64,000 nucleotides of DNA from Plantago ovata (Eukaryota; Streptophyta; Magnoliopsida; Lamiales; Plantaginaceae): contig CM051457.1 in NCBI GenBank assembly GCA_028274465.1, positions 107,631,982-107,695,981 of the forward strand. Reading direction: 5' to 3'. The translations under genes were made by a program, and so were the position numbers. The notes under the pieces are model-generated. The model ran no database searches. It was not told the origin of the DNA and was given only the letters and a program-made list of their open reading frames with translations. This document shows, piece after piece, positions 22,398 through 34,752 of this stretch (position 1 is the stretch's first letter; every line of letters starts with the position of its first letter).

Positions 22398-23243
22398 TGT
22401 AGGATCGGTATAACTTGCTTTAGATACAAATTACCTCAACCAATAACTTAGATCGACTACGGGGTTCAGTGAACACCTACGTCAACCTGCAGATTAACAA
22501 ACACAGTTAATATATCGAATTTAAAGCACAACGGAATATAAAGAAGAACCTGTGTTTGAAACTTTTCAAGCAGCTTTTGTAAGCTTGCTTAATGCCCAGT
22601 CAAGGCAGAAAATCAACTAGAAAAGATCTTGTTCGTACAACGCTGTATACTCTCAATATCTATCCTAGTAAAACAACACTACTCACCTATAAGATGATAT
22701 AGAAACCAATTTATCTATTCTACCTTCAATACGCTGTTAGAAAAGCCTAGAATATAAACTAGTATAAAAGACACAACGAACTAAAACAATAAAACTATAA
22801 AACTCTGAAACTCGATCGCCTTTGCTCTCTGTGTCGTAACCTTCTGTTCTGTCGATGCTATGCTTTATATAGAGGTGGAAAGCCTTGATCGACTTTAGTC
22901 AGGAAACACGCTTGAATGAATCTGGATATGACATGGTAATAATCTTCTAATATGAATCGACTTCTTCTTCCAAGACTCATTTTCTTTCTATGACATGAAT
23001 TCCTTTGTAAGTCCTTCTCGAATAAGTCTTCTTCCATCTTTAGCCTTCTTGTAATTCGACAATTCCCATGTATAAATCAACTTCTTGCACAAGACAAACA
23101 ACTACAGATATGAAATAGTTATTGTGTTAGAATAGGTAAAACTATATAAAAGCGGCTAAGTGCTATGTTTTCCAGAATTCAGGGGTTGAGTAAACTTATA
23201 AATGAATCCCTGTGTCAACACCCTAGAAAGAGTGACACTTACA
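22398..23243 (-). repeat. 5' LTR (right on + strand)
   Basis: On the minus strand it starts TGTAAGTGTCACT and ends CGATCCTACA. The TATA box is CCTCTATATAAAGC (22,862-22,875), placing transcription start about 370-400 bases into the LTR. Confidence 0.95.
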
Positions 23244-23939
23244 CTTTGGATAATTAATTTTGAGCACATCAGTAACACGTACTTTTGGATTTTCCAAGCA
23301 GGACAGTAGTTTTTCAAAGCGGGACACTTGATTTTGGAAGCAGGGATAGTTGCTAAATCCCGCAGTACCTCATATTTGCAAGTTCCAGAGGTTGCGTCGG
23401 CGGCTTCTGGGGCTTCAAAACTTGCTGTATCAACTGGATGCACTTGGGTTTTGGCCCGATCATTTTGTGTTCTTTTCTGTGTACTCTTCGACTAGCCTTG
23501 TTTGCGGGCGGGAAGTGTAATTAACCAACATGTAGCACTTCGCGTGTAATATTTGGGGACAAAGGTGGGCCATATGTAATTCGCAGTTCGCACCCCCAAC
23601 TTCAAAAAAACGGGCTGCCCCTGTGTAGCGGCCTCAAATAATAACACAGTACTACAATCTTAGCCGACGCAAAATAGTACGTAACATTCATGAGCAGCCA
23701 ATAATGTAGTTCAAACACCTTTTAAGTTTGGAGTTAAGTAAAAGGACAAATAGCGCGCAATTAAATAAATTAAACAACCTACGAAATGTCTACTTAAGAA
23801 AAGTCAAGTCCAATAAACATGGATATATGTTCTTATTTATGTTCTTCGTCTGAGTTTCCAATATCTTCATCAGTCATCATCATTAATCCCTCTAATTTCA
23901 TTTCCTTCAAATCAATTCTCATAATTTTCTCAATTCATA
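23244..23939. other. Intergenic and C2 gene 5' flank
   Basis: No recognisable element. The last 100 bases are pyrimidine-rich and leader-like. Confidence 0.4.
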
Positions 23940-24644
23940 ATGTCTTCCAACATGGATGATCTGTCCAAACCCCAAAAGTTTGTCGGAATTCTTGAGGTTT
24001 GCATACATCAAGCCACAGATATACACAACATATGCATCTACCAAGAACAGGACGTCTATGCCAAGCTCTGCTTAACGGATAACCCCGAATTGAAAATCGA
24101 GAGCCAGATTATTAACCGAGGTGGAAGGAATCCGGTTTTCAATGAAACAGTAACACTTGAGGTACGAACATTGGATTCATCGGTCAGGTTCGAGGTTTGG
24201 ATGCTTAGTCGGATAAGGAACTATCTCGAGGATCAGTTCCTCGGGTTCGTGTTAGTACCACTCTCAGATGTTGTTTCTGATGACGGAAAGGTTAGACGAG
24301 AGTTGCAGTTATCTTCGAACGATATAGGCTATTCCCCTGCTGGCTATATTGAATTGTCTTTCAAGTACACTTGCGAAAAAGAAACAAATGCTTTGGATTC
24401 AGTCCCAATTGGTAGTAGTACAGTGAACGTTTGCGCTGAAACGGAACAAGAAGTGGTGCAGGAAGAGATAGTTGATATGTACGTGAAAAGTATGAAGCAG
24501 TTTACAGATGCTTTGGCAGAAATGCATCTTCCTGCTGGAGATGGGTCGACTGGTGGGAAGAATAAGGATAATTCGGATGAATCTGGATCTGAGAGTCTTG
24601 GCCCTGCTCAGAAGGTGTTCTATGGGAGCCGCGCGTTCTTTTGA
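23940..24644 (+). CDS. C2-domain protein (Ca2+-dependent lipid binding type)
   Basis: A single-exon 234-codon frame. Residues about 14-122 form a C2 domain: FVGILEVCIHQATDIHNICI (strand 1/loop 1), QDVYAKLCLT, GGRNPVFNETVTLEVR, FEVWMLSRIRNYLEDQFLGF and PAGYIELSFKY. This sequence pattern is that of a plant family of small intronless C2 proteins annotated as CaLB-type. C2 domains bind membranes, often through Ca2+; only some of the usual acidic loop residues are present, so Ca2+ dependence is uncertain. The tail (about 130-234) is Ser/Asp/Glu-rich and ends with an aromatic GSRAFF. The start is the first ATG after a pyrimidine-rich leader. Confidence 0.88.
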   Translation: MSSNMDDLSKPQKFVGILEVCIHQATDIHNICIYQEQDVYAKLCLTDNPELKIESQIINRGGRNPVFNETVTLEVRTLDSSVRFEVWMLSRIRNYLEDQFLGFVLVPLSDVVSDDGKVRRELQLSSNDIGYSPAGYIELSFKYTCEKETNALDSVPIGSSTVNVCAETEQEVVQEEIVDMYVKSMKQFTDALAEMHLPAGDGSTGGKNKDNSDESGSESLGPAQKVFYGSRAFF

Positions 24645-24947
24645 AATGGTTTTGCAGCATATATATGATACTTAGCCTGTTGCTCAACATTTCTCATATT
24701 TGTATTTGTTTCTGTTAAGTTGTGTTCAATTCGAATGATCTTAGTTCTTGCGGTAATGCACGCAGGTAGTATCTTGATTGCAGAATTATCATCTCATCAC
24801 AAGCAAAAACTATAACTAGTATTGATCAACGACTCAACGAAATGTTGCAGTAATAAGCTGTCCATGAGATGAATTCATCTTCAGTGCTTAGATGTAATAA
24901 TTGAAAAAATTGGGAGTTGGAATTCGACGATAATGTTTTCTTTATAT

Positions 24948-27017
24948 CTATCTATCTAGATCTGTAACAATACTAAGTGCTTCAACAAGTGTCATCCTGA
25001 ACCTTTCCAAATTGATCCTCACATTCTGCTGATCAAGAAACACCCTTCTACCCGCTGCATATCCACCTTTTGCGTAGATAGACAGCGGATCAGTAATAAC
25101 CGGATGATCCGGTCCATACAATTTCAACAGTGTGCTCTCCTCTGGTTCAACTTTGTACCTCAGGTAGCGTACGCCCATGGCACGTGCAGTATCCCCGTAG
25201 TAAATATTTGAGGCCCATTCGGTCCCAAGTAGTTCCATTTGTATCATAACCGCACCAGAGGGCAAGAACAGCTCGTTGGTAAGGCCTGCACCGTGTACTC
25301 CCACCAACACGCTACACGAATTGATCAATTGCGAGAACTTGCTTAGATTGGATGCTAGTTTCGATCTCCTCACAATGATTACTTGAAAGCCAATCTTTTC
25401 CATCATGGATATCATTTCGTCTTCGTTTAGAATCCTTCTTGAGTTAGTTCGCGACAAAAAAACTAACCTCGGCTTACTGATCTGAGACACGTGAATGAAC
25501 TTCAGACTGAAAGCTTCGCGTAGAAACTGTCTGAAATCGGACATTGAGTACCCTCCTGGAATTTCGCTCGAATTCAAGGCCAAGTTGTCATGGTATCTAA
25601 GCCCAACTACCAAACCTGGGTTAAAATGTAAAATTGTCACTATTAACAGAAACAGAACTAGAATAGTTAGGCCAGAAATTTTTTTACTTTCATCATTAAA
25701 AATCAGATAGTTTATCATCAATCGTAATTCATCCATTGAATCATTGAATCACAGATAAACAATGTACCTGGAAAACAATGAACGCTCTTGTTCGCCTGTG
25801 GATTGATGATCTCGTAATTGGTTAACCGTGACAAAATGTTCCCATACTTTTTTACAAATGATTCTTTGTAATCCTCCAGGATAAAACGAACTCGGGACTG
25901 GAACTGTTTGGTTGTTATGTACAAAGGGATGATGATCTCGTTCATTTCGTGGAACACATTCCCTAAGCTGCCAGACGAGAAGATAACAGCAGGATGTTCG
26001 TGTTTGTACTCACAACTCGGAGGACTAGTAGTGTTCGGATAATGAAGGATACGAACAGGTGTGATAACACTGAGATCATCTTCCTGTCTTGCATAAGGTC
26101 GAACCACCGTCTCTCGTCCCAAATGGTCACGGGACGGGGTGTAAACCGTCATCTTGGCAGCGTTTAGTTGCACCGGTTGGTTTGTTAGGCAGACTAAGGA
26201 ATGAATTGTTTTATCACAGGCAAAGCCAGTAGCTTCCAGATTTCTTGCATACTGTCCTGTTTTGAGTACAAATAAATCATGGATGTCAAATACAACTGGT
26301 ACAAATGCACCTTGGACTTTGTAAGGTTAAGGCTCTAATTCACTACCAAAAATGTGTACATGTATTTGTACAAACTAGTGGCTAAAACTGGGTACGATTT
26401 TCCACCTAAAGTTCCAAACGTTATGTCATTTTCCCTCATCAAAGTTTGGATTTCAGTGTATGTGTATGTCTGGCAAAAGTAAGACTGGTAGCTTTTGAAA
26501 TCAATCACCATATAAGTTACATTATTAACATGCTAAACAAACTTAATATAACTTTAACAAAATTTAATGAAATTGAACGGAGCAGAACAGAAACAACTAA
26601 GCAAATGTGAACATAACTGGACTTAATAAATTTGAACATGAATTTAAACATAACTAAACAGAACTAAAAGTAATATAAGTTAACAGAGCCTACTCGTATT
26701 GAATAATCACCTACTTACCTCTTACAAGTCTTGCCAAATGAAAATTCATAAACTTGTGATCTTCGAGATTTGTATTAATGGCTGTTTCCGAAACAGAGAA
26801 GTATTGTAACCCTGCAAATAATTAAGCAATGTACATGAATGAAAACTACTCAATAGCTTGATAGATTTAAAAGAGATCATGTGTAGAAACTCTTACATTG
26901 ATGAAATGGAACTGAATATACCCAATAGAAATGGAGACCAACACAAACAACAGAAAGAGTTAGCAACGAGAGAATTGGAGTTCCACCAAAAATAAGCCTT
27001 TTGTGATGTTTTTCCAT
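24948..27017 (-). CDS. GT61 family glycosyltransferase (4 exons)
   Basis: My exon model (minus): 27,017-26,897; 26,811-26,719; 26,256-25,768; 25,615-24,948. All junctions are GT-AG and in phase, giving 456 residues. Residues about 8-34 are a single hydrophobic anchor after a basic MEKHHKR, as in type II Golgi enzymes. Then comes a stem and the LARLVRGQYARNLEATGFAC..HSLVC motif typical of xylan arabinosyl/xylosyltransferase-type GT61 proteins. The catalytic part has FSSGSLGNVFHEMNEI, CFPG, VGLRYHDNLALN, GYSMSDFRQFLRE, FLSRTNSRRILNE and VGVHGAGLTNELFLPSGA (about 342). Family members decorate xylan or other cell-wall/N-glycan acceptors in the Golgi; the exact donor cannot be read from sequence. 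The repeat-rich third intron (after exon 2) is AT-rich with AACAGAAC-type words. Confidence 0.92.
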
Positions 27018-29990
27018 CTTCAATCAATATACACAATTAGCAGAGATCATGAAATATATACTCTACACCATTAGTCTACTTCAAGTCTCTTTAAATGCAG
27101 TTTTTCTTTTAATTTTGATGTATAGATTTAATTAATGATCTTCTCCTATTGCTAAATTTGTTAATCATTCAGTTCATCGAATTTATGACGTTTTAACTAT
27201 CGTACGCGCATTTCCTCTGTGATTTCATTCCTAATTTGCCAACACTAAACATTGAATTTTGACAAACTACCATATAAAGTAGTACAAAGTTTCGAAATTT
27301 ATATAATCTTCGTGTGTGATATATATATATGTACAGAGTAATACATATAAAGTAAAATTAAAAAAGAAGTCGTTGGATACGTAGGAAAAGAAGAATGGTA
27401 TGAAAGTAAGATTTTGTAAATACAACAAAGTAAAGACTTTAGATTCGAGAGAAGAAGAAGCCAAGAAGGTATTCAAGTGGTGTAATCGAGAGAAACGACA
27501 CAACATTTCAGAAATTTATTTTATATTCGTGTAATACATATAAAGTAAAAGGAAAGCCGTTCGATAAGTAGAAAAAACAGGATGGTATATATGAAATTAA
27601 GAATTTGAATTTGTGTAAGTTTAAAAAAAAAAAAAAAGAATTTGTGTAAGTGTCAATAACATTGTGGTGTTGTGTTATGACAACATGAAGTGAAACACCA
27701 CTACACAATTAGGTTTTTGTGGTGTGTAGATCAGGAGGTTGTAGACAGTAGAGTGAAGACGAAGGATTAGAAAGGATCTTTCAAGAATTATCAAGACAAG
27801 GAAAGATTTTCTAAACATAAAACTTGGTGATAATGATCAATTATCAAAAGATCCTAAGAAACGCGTATTACCTCAGTGAAGGGGATTCTCAAGACTCTTC
27901 TCAACACTATATATAAAAGTGAAAAGTCGACTTCACAAATACGACAAGAACAATGAAATTTAGAGTTATAGAAATACAAAGAGTTCTATGTTTGTATTAG
28001 CACAGGTTTTATAATTTATCTTAGAATAGGATTTACCTCTTACTAGATAGTTTTATTCTCGACGAATTTGACATGTTCATGTGTTTGTTAGAAGAATTAG
28101 TTTCAAAGCTACATTGTACAACTAATTCATTCTAGTATTTTAGCTGAACGGCACCTGGCAATCTATGAGTTACCTTTTAAGTTTCCATTGTTTATTGTTT
28201 TACACTTAAATTACACTTAAACAACCTTATATCATCGTCAATAATTGAACCATACACATTCTTTTCACCCTTCAAGAACATAATTTATTTATTATTCCAA
28301 ACTAAATTATACAAAAGGCACAAAAAATGGTTTTAGTGGACCCTAGCTTCTTCATACATTAGTTCACACTTCACACACATAATTAATCCTTGTCTTGAAT
28401 CTTGATTATTACTCTACTAACTAAGTACTACACTAGCTAGTAAAACTTTTGGAGTATTATTATGATGATGATCGCGGACATAACGACGTATATGTACGTA
28501 GATGTTTGGCACCGACGTATGGCTTCAAATTATGAACTAAATATTGCTTGTCACTCACACAGTAACTTAACATAAGCATCATATAATTGTACATAATATG
28601 TATTGGTGTCTAGTCTATTTCATGTTCAAAATTTGGGAACTTAATAAGGTTTATTGCATAATGCATTGACCACCCAACAAAATTACTACCGGTGTTAAAG
28701 GGGTATGTTATCCTTTAACTTCAGATCAGATGTATTAAGTTCAGTTTAGATTTACTTAATAGTATTTTATACTACAAATAAGTTCAGTTCAGCTCAGCTC
28801 AATTCAGTTCAGATCAATTCAGTTTAGTTCTGTTCAGACGAATAGAATAAAACTTAAGTCATATAGTGCATTTAATTTAATCTATTGTATTGAAAAATAT
28901 TTCAATCCTCCGATTGGTTCAAAATTTATTCAATCTCTCTTCTCCTATTGGTTGAACATGTTTTGAACGGAGGCTTCGTATTGATCGGAGAATGTTAGAA
29001 AACCAATCAACAATTGACTATAGGGAAATTGACAAATTAATGACGTAAAAGTTTAGGAGACCTGACACGGGCAGTCCAATCTTTATATGATTTTTTCTAT
29101 TTTATTTTCAGATTGATTTCGTATCGACTTAACATATGTGTTCCTTACGTGATCGTCATGTGTTATTTAATTCAAATGAAGGAAGAACATGGAAGATGTT
29201 GAGAATAGCTTGTACGAGGCGAATACGATAGTGGATTTGGAGTTCAGATGAAGATTTTGAGTCATTCAAGTATGTGAAGATTACACAGTTTAGCCATTTT
29301 GGTCATAAATCGTTTATAAAACGTTTGATTGACCTGAAACTAACGCCTGCGTGTAGCTAACTCAAAGTGCTATCCAACAGTAGCTCACGCCATGATCTGA
29401 CCTCGCATGCGCCCACAATCGCGGTTTGAATTTGACGCAAGTTGCTTGGAATTCTCAGCCCAAAATCCGTGACCCACAACTTTTCACCCGCGCCCCGCGT
29501 ATATACAATTCACATATTCCGATTTTTCACTTAGAAGGTCATATCTCCTTCATTATACATCGATTTTCACTAGAACTCATTTTTTAGCCTTGTTTTCAGA
29601 TTTCTACCATGTATGAGACTTGATTTTGCTCAAGGAAGATGTGATTTAATTCGGATTCCATCTTTCTCCCTGTTAATTGTGAGTTTTACGACAGTTGGTA
29701 ACTCGTATCAATATCCTTTCTTTTGATTGTTTTATGATGTGTTTCTTTTATTGATTGCTTATGTATGATTATTGTTGCGACTTTGATCAACATGAGTAGC
29801 TAAATAGCTTGTGTTGGTGGTAATATGTAGAATTTGAGGTATAGGGTTTTCAACCATGCTAGTTTGAGATTTCGAAACAAATGCCTATACTGATTTCATA
29901 ACTTGTTCAAGTCGCCTACACGAACATCTTAGCTTCGAAATAAGGGAGTGACAACCTTGTGGTCATCTCAAACATAGAACATGCTTTTGA
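27018..29990. other. Intergenic, AT-rich, repeat debris
   Basis: No genes. 28,780-28,840 is a run of TTCAG-type pentamer repeats (GTTCAGTTCAGCTCAG) inside what looks like a small MITE. 29,280-29,700 has the character of retrotransposon untranslated DNA (for example GGTCATATCTCCTTCATTATACATCG), without coding sequence. Confidence 0.4.
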
Positions 29991-29999
29991 ATTAAGGGA

Positions 30000-30640
30000 A
30001 AATTGATTAAAATACCCCATTAAGAAGAGGCATCTAAAAAATAACCTCATTATGCCCGCAATTACATTTAAGACCAAAAATCTCATATTCAGAGTTGACC
30101 GGACATTATTTACAGAAATGTCATAGGCACAAAATGTGCAAACCAAACATGACCTAACTATTTACTTCTTTTTTATTTTTCTAATTCCTTTTTCTTTTTA
30201 ATTTTTTGTTCCTTCTAATTCTTTTTTGTTTTAATTTTTTTTTAATCATCTCTTTCCTGGAGCTTCGATACCGAAATAATTATTCTGGTACCGGAGCTGT
30301 CCAAGCTCCGGCAAGGAGCTTCCACATCGGAGGTGTGCAAGCTCCTGGCCGGAGCTTGCACAGCCGGCCTGGAGCTTGCAAAGCTCCAGACCTGCAAAGC
30401 TCTGATCAAACTCCAGATCGGAGCTTTGCAAGATCTAGCCGGAGCTTGCACAGTTCCGATCGACCAGAGCTTGCCACATCTCCGGTATCGGAAAATATTT
30501 TTCAGTACCAGAGCTAGAGAAGAAGACGATATTTTTTTAAAAATATTATTTTTCATATTTTTTATTTTATTTTTTCATTTTTATTTATGTTATTTTTAAT
30601 TTCTTTTTAAAAATACTAAGGTTGTTTGGCTTGCTCAAAA
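30000..30640. mobile_element. Hairpin-array element A (MULE-like family, putative)
   Basis: 30,253-30,520 is built of short words GGAGCTTGCAAAGCTCC, CCGGAGCTTGCACAG and AGCTCCGGCAAGGAGCT, that is, AGCTCC/GGAGCT hairpins. They begin and end with TACCGGAGCT/CAGTACCAGAGCT and ATAATTATTCTGGTACCGG. The outer arms share AATTACATTTAAGACCAAAAATC and GCCAAACAACCTTAG words with elements B and C. Termini are not resolved. Confidence 0.5.
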
Positions 30641-32989
30641 ACTGAAAAAGGAATAGTGCCTAGAGCGTGAAGTGGTCAAGTTCATCGTCCTTTTTGTAAT
30701 TGATGGCATAAGGTGATTCATTATGTTATTAGAGCCGATAACTAGGTGAAAAAAACTTATGGACCCTTAAATTAATCTATGTAATGATGGGTTTTGCCTA
30801 AGATAAAGTGTTATGCGTATCATTGGGTTTTACCTAAGTAAAATGTTGTCTAGAATTCTTTTAAGATAACGTTATAAATCTCTAACAATCTACGTGTTGA
30901 ACCTACTAGCATGGAAGAAACTCAACATTGATTTGATGGTCCTACTATCTACCACCAACACTGTCTTCATTGATTTTACCTTGCTCCTTGATATATAGTT
31001 TCTGACTTGTGAGTGTTCTTAACAATTTCTGGTTTTGCTTGAGTACGTGTTTGATTCATCCACTCAACAATCTTGGTTATGACTAATTGCAACTGAATAA
31101 CAATGAACCTAAGTCCAGTTAAGTCTTGAGAGAACGACATTCGAGGTCATCTTACTGCTGCACTAAATCTTTTGTGTAGCTGGGAGTTGATCTTTGGCTA
31201 GCTAAAACTCGTGCTTATTCGTGAAATTTGTTGGAAGTTTAGCCAATCGTTGGTCTATCCATGAGTATGCAATATTAACCAAGAGACGCCTCTCGCGTTG
31301 GAAATAAAGTTTTTCTTGAACGTTGATGAGTCGTTTTTTCACCAATTAAATTTATAGTGGCCAAAGATCAAGCTATCACCACACCAAGGGACTTAGTGCA
31401 GCGGTAAGTTGATCCCGAGTGTCGTTCTCTCGGGACTTAACTAGTTATAGATTGATATGTTGTGTCAAACAAGCAACCAACAAGTAACATATGTTTTTGT
31501 ATTTATAGAACAATGCAAACATGCAATGATAAAGAGATATGAAGAAGGTGTAAACAAACGAGACAAGTGCTAGTGGTATAATGCGATCTTAATGCTATGG
31601 TTGTGAAATGATACTTCACTAACTCAACGTCTTGGCGGTGCAGGACTTGTCACTATTCCTCGAACATCTAATAGGAATCATCATAAAGGGGCGATATCAT
31701 CCGTTCAATGACCAACTTGACTCATATGAACTATGTACTTCATTATTATAGAATCATGGGACGTTTTCTACGTTTAACAAAGATTGTCACGGTTCCTTGC
31801 TCTCACCCAAAAGATAGTGATTTATTTCCATAAACCAATTGCAATCCCATATCTAACTATAACACATATGGTACATAGGGTAGTTAGAGTTGCACGAGCA
31901 TATGAATCATAACCACAAGCATACGGATCTACATTATACCACTAGCAAGAAGAGATTTAGCTACTCATGGAGATGAAGATAAACATGAATCATGATATAT
32001 ATTCAAATTCAGACATAATCAAACAAAGTTACAATAGAGAATGATACAATGTTACCGTCCAAATGGAGGTATGAACAATCCCTACAACTCTATGGTGTCG
32101 GATTACGAATTGAAGCTACAAATCTTCCTCCCAAGTGTTTCCAAGCTTCTTCAATGGTGGTGGAGAGTCAAGAGAGTGTAGAGACTCTCCAGATTTGAAT
32201 GGTCATGATCAAGGAGGGTTGGAGGAGTATAAGTAACTGAAAATGAGCATTAAAGTCCAAATCCCGCATATTTTGCCTTTGGACGAGGCATCCGACAGAG
32301 CACCAGGCGGGGAGCCTCAGGCTCTGTTTTCTACCTCCGGACTGAATTTCCTTACTTGCCCGTTTGGTGTCCAAATGGCATGTATCATATATCATTGGAA
32401 AGATCTTGGAATAAGCTACGAATGAGCGCTGGTTTGTGGTCAATCGGACATCGTATGCAAAAGTTATGGATTAAACAGTGAGACCGTGCCAAAATGTACA
32501 TACATGACCATTGCTTTGCCAGTGTCTTAGGGCTCTCTCCAACGACACCTTGAAGTCTCAGGGTGCTCCTAGGCGACACATGGATCTTCAAGCTCAACAA
32601 GGGAAAGATCTCAACCCGTAAATCCGGGGGCTTCAACTATGATCAAAATCCATCCAAAAATGCGTTGTTTTGGCCCCAAATTGAACGAATTAGAAAAACG
32701 GCCCTGAACATTGAAAAAACACAAAACGTGATTCTATCCTACAAAACTACCAAAAAATCAAAGGGAAAAGATAAAGAAAACATCGCAAAAGTTTAAGAAA
32801 AATATGACACTTTTCGGTGTTATCAAACGTGAATAAACTACTAAAATAGTATAAGTGTCTCCAACAATTGTTGCTAATGTTCCTTGGTGAAAGATTAATT
32901 TATGGTCAAATTGTGTTGGTTGGTGTGGTAGTTATGGAAGAATAAAAGTTAAAAGTAGCTAAAATAAAGAAGACATTAGTAAAATATTA
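30640..32989. other. Retrotransposon-derived noncoding DNA; inverted repeat 31,112-31,447
   Basis: Arms of about 105 bases face each other: left 31,112-31,235 with GTTAAGTCTTGAGAGAACGA, right 31,338-31,447 with its imperfect complement TCGTTCTCTCGGGACTTAAC. The CCGCTGCACTAAGTCCC-like word and the GTTATGGATTAAACAGTGAG-type sequence near 32,460 are typical of plant Ty3-type LTR/leader DNA. No gag or pol is present. Confidence 0.45.
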
Positions 32990-33141
32990 CCAATGAGGTT
33001 TAGCTCAATTGGTTAGACTGAGGTGTCATGACACCTAGAGGTCATAAGTTCAATTCTGCCAAGTGCGGAATTATTTATAATTTATTACTAGCTTTGTAAT
33101 GCTACTTGTCAAATTGTAATGGTTCGATTATTAAAAAAACA
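32990..33141 (+). mobile_element. tRNA-derived SINE with perfect 17-bp target duplication
   Basis: CCAATGAGGTTTAGCTCAAT (box A) and GGTCATAAGTTCAATTCTGC (box B) are followed by a body ending in ATTATTAAAAAAAC. The flanks ACATTAGTAAAATATTA at 32,973-32,989 and 33,142-33,158 are identical. Confidence 0.92.
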
Positions 33142-33414
33142 ACATTAGTAAAATATTAAAAAAATATTAAAAATAATATTTGTTATGGGATGATTCAAAT
33201 TAGTATTGTTGGTAAATGGTGGAATAGTTGAAAAGATGCAAAAATGACAAGGGACGAAGTTTACACCAACAAATGTCAAACTCACAACCTAGTGGTTATT
33301 GGGGCCGGGGGGAGGAGAACCATTCAAGCATTACACCTTTTGGTGAAAGATTATGTTGCACAAGGAATCAGTAGATTTTGGAACGGGAAGTTACTTTATC
33401 TAAAAGTTGCACAT

Positions 33415-33905
33415 AGGATGGTAATGGGCCGGGCCTCCAGAGGTCGGTCCAGGCCTGACACATTTGGCCCAGGCTCAAAGACATACCTAAACTTTGGACC
33501 CAAGTCCACTATGTCATGGCCCGAGCCTGGCCCGTTTGTATTTTTATTTTTCAAAAAATAAAAAATATAAGAAATATTTTTTTTTCAAAAAGAATAAAAA
33601 ATGATTGAATTATAGTATATATTAATTTAAAATAATATCATTCACTAGCAAATCTTACAAATATATAGAAAGTATTAAAAATGTATAAATTACTACAAGT
33701 TAATTTAATGTATAAAATAACAAATTAAATGATCATATATGAAATACCAAACACATAGTATACACACATGGGCCGGACTGGCCTAGAACTTTAGTTCCAG
33801 TCCCGGCCCATGGGCCTACGTAAAAGGCCCAAGTCCATCCCATCAAGGTGATGAGTGGCCTGGACCGATCAAATCATCACGAGTTGTCCGGCCCAAATTG
33901 CCAGT
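33415..33905. repeat. GGCCCGGGCC-rich MITE-like repeat
   Basis: Blocks of ATGGGCCGGGCC and GGCCCGAGCCTGGCCC at the left, and ATGGGCCGGACTGG and TTGTCCGGCCC at the right, enclose an AT-rich centre. This looks like a fold-back or MITE family common in plants. Termini were not fixed. Confidence 0.4.
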
Positions 33906-34752
33906 TAGTTGCACCTTTTCATTACAATCTTTCAAACTTATAAATAAAAATTTCATGTTTAAATTGGATTTAATATCAGATCGAAATGATGATTAAATTC
34001 CAAAAGTTCTTTTTTAAATAAACTTGTCCTCCCATAGTAGTATAGTTCAAGAAGAGATGATTCGCTTGTATTGTCAGCACGTAGCAGGTTGAATTGTGTT
34101 TTAAGGAGAGATTGTCACCACTTGACTTTGCAGATTTATTGTCTTATTCAATTTTCATTCTATACGTTTTAATACATTCTTATTTGTGCTTCCTAAATTT
34201 TCCAACAAAATTACCCCAAATTGAAGGAGAACGAAGGGGATGGAATCGATGACCATAGCGAGTTGACTCTCATCCGATATAGTACCCGCCCGACTAACCC
34301 AACCTGCTATAACATGAACAAACTTGAATTCGCCATTGAATTCAGGAGTAAATTTCAGCCGGAGTCATTTTTCAATTCAACGACATATTATTCTTCTGAA
34401 AAGTTATTGATTTCTTCCCTCGCTAATAAATGTCAATTTGAATTTCGAGGTTGATTTTGACAATAAATTACTTTAAAATTATATCAGATATTTTTTTATT
34501 AAATTTATTATTATGCATTTGTTCGATTTACTTTCTAAAAGAAGAAATTTTAGAAATTATATTCAAGGATTATACAATGAAGTATTTTGTAGATAGAATA
34601 AAATAGATAAATAAAATTTAATGCTACTGTAAGAAACGTATTAATCGAGAAAAAATTAATCCTCCGGCGATTTTTCTCTCGGCGTATCTTCCACCACCTG
34701 AATACACCGCCACCCTACCAACTCAGCTCTGTCTTCAACAGATCTCAATCCA
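33906..34752. other. SRP68 upstream region
   Basis: 34,640-34,752 is a pyrimidine-rich leader (TTTTTCTCTCGGCG) before the SRP68 ATG. The 77-codon frame at 34,221 is not recognised as a gene. Confidence 0.4.

Larger units (their letters stand above)
12898..23243 (-). mobile_element. Copia LTR retrotransposon, Sirevirus-like, 10.3 kb
   Basis: Two 845-846-bp LTRs (12,898-13,742 and 22,398-23,243) with TGT...ACA ends enclose gag, protease, integrase, RT and RNase H in Copia order on the minus strand, plus a 546-codon ORF between RNase H and the 3' LTR. That extra ORF, the approximately 10-kb length and the double zinc-knuckle gag fit the Sirevirus (SIRE/Maximus) lineage. Coding frames contain stops and frameshifts. 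The LTRs differ at about 17 of the first 410 positions by eye (about 4%). The 5-bp flanks AACAA and CTTTG do not match, so no target duplication is visible. Confidence 0.93.

Noticed and set aside
32243-32796. Small frames in the 32-kb region
   Set aside because: The sequence has the character of retrotransposon untranslated DNA and the frames lack protein-like composition.
34221-34454. 77-codon frame upstream of SRP68
   Set aside because: No homology recognised and no promoter or splice support.
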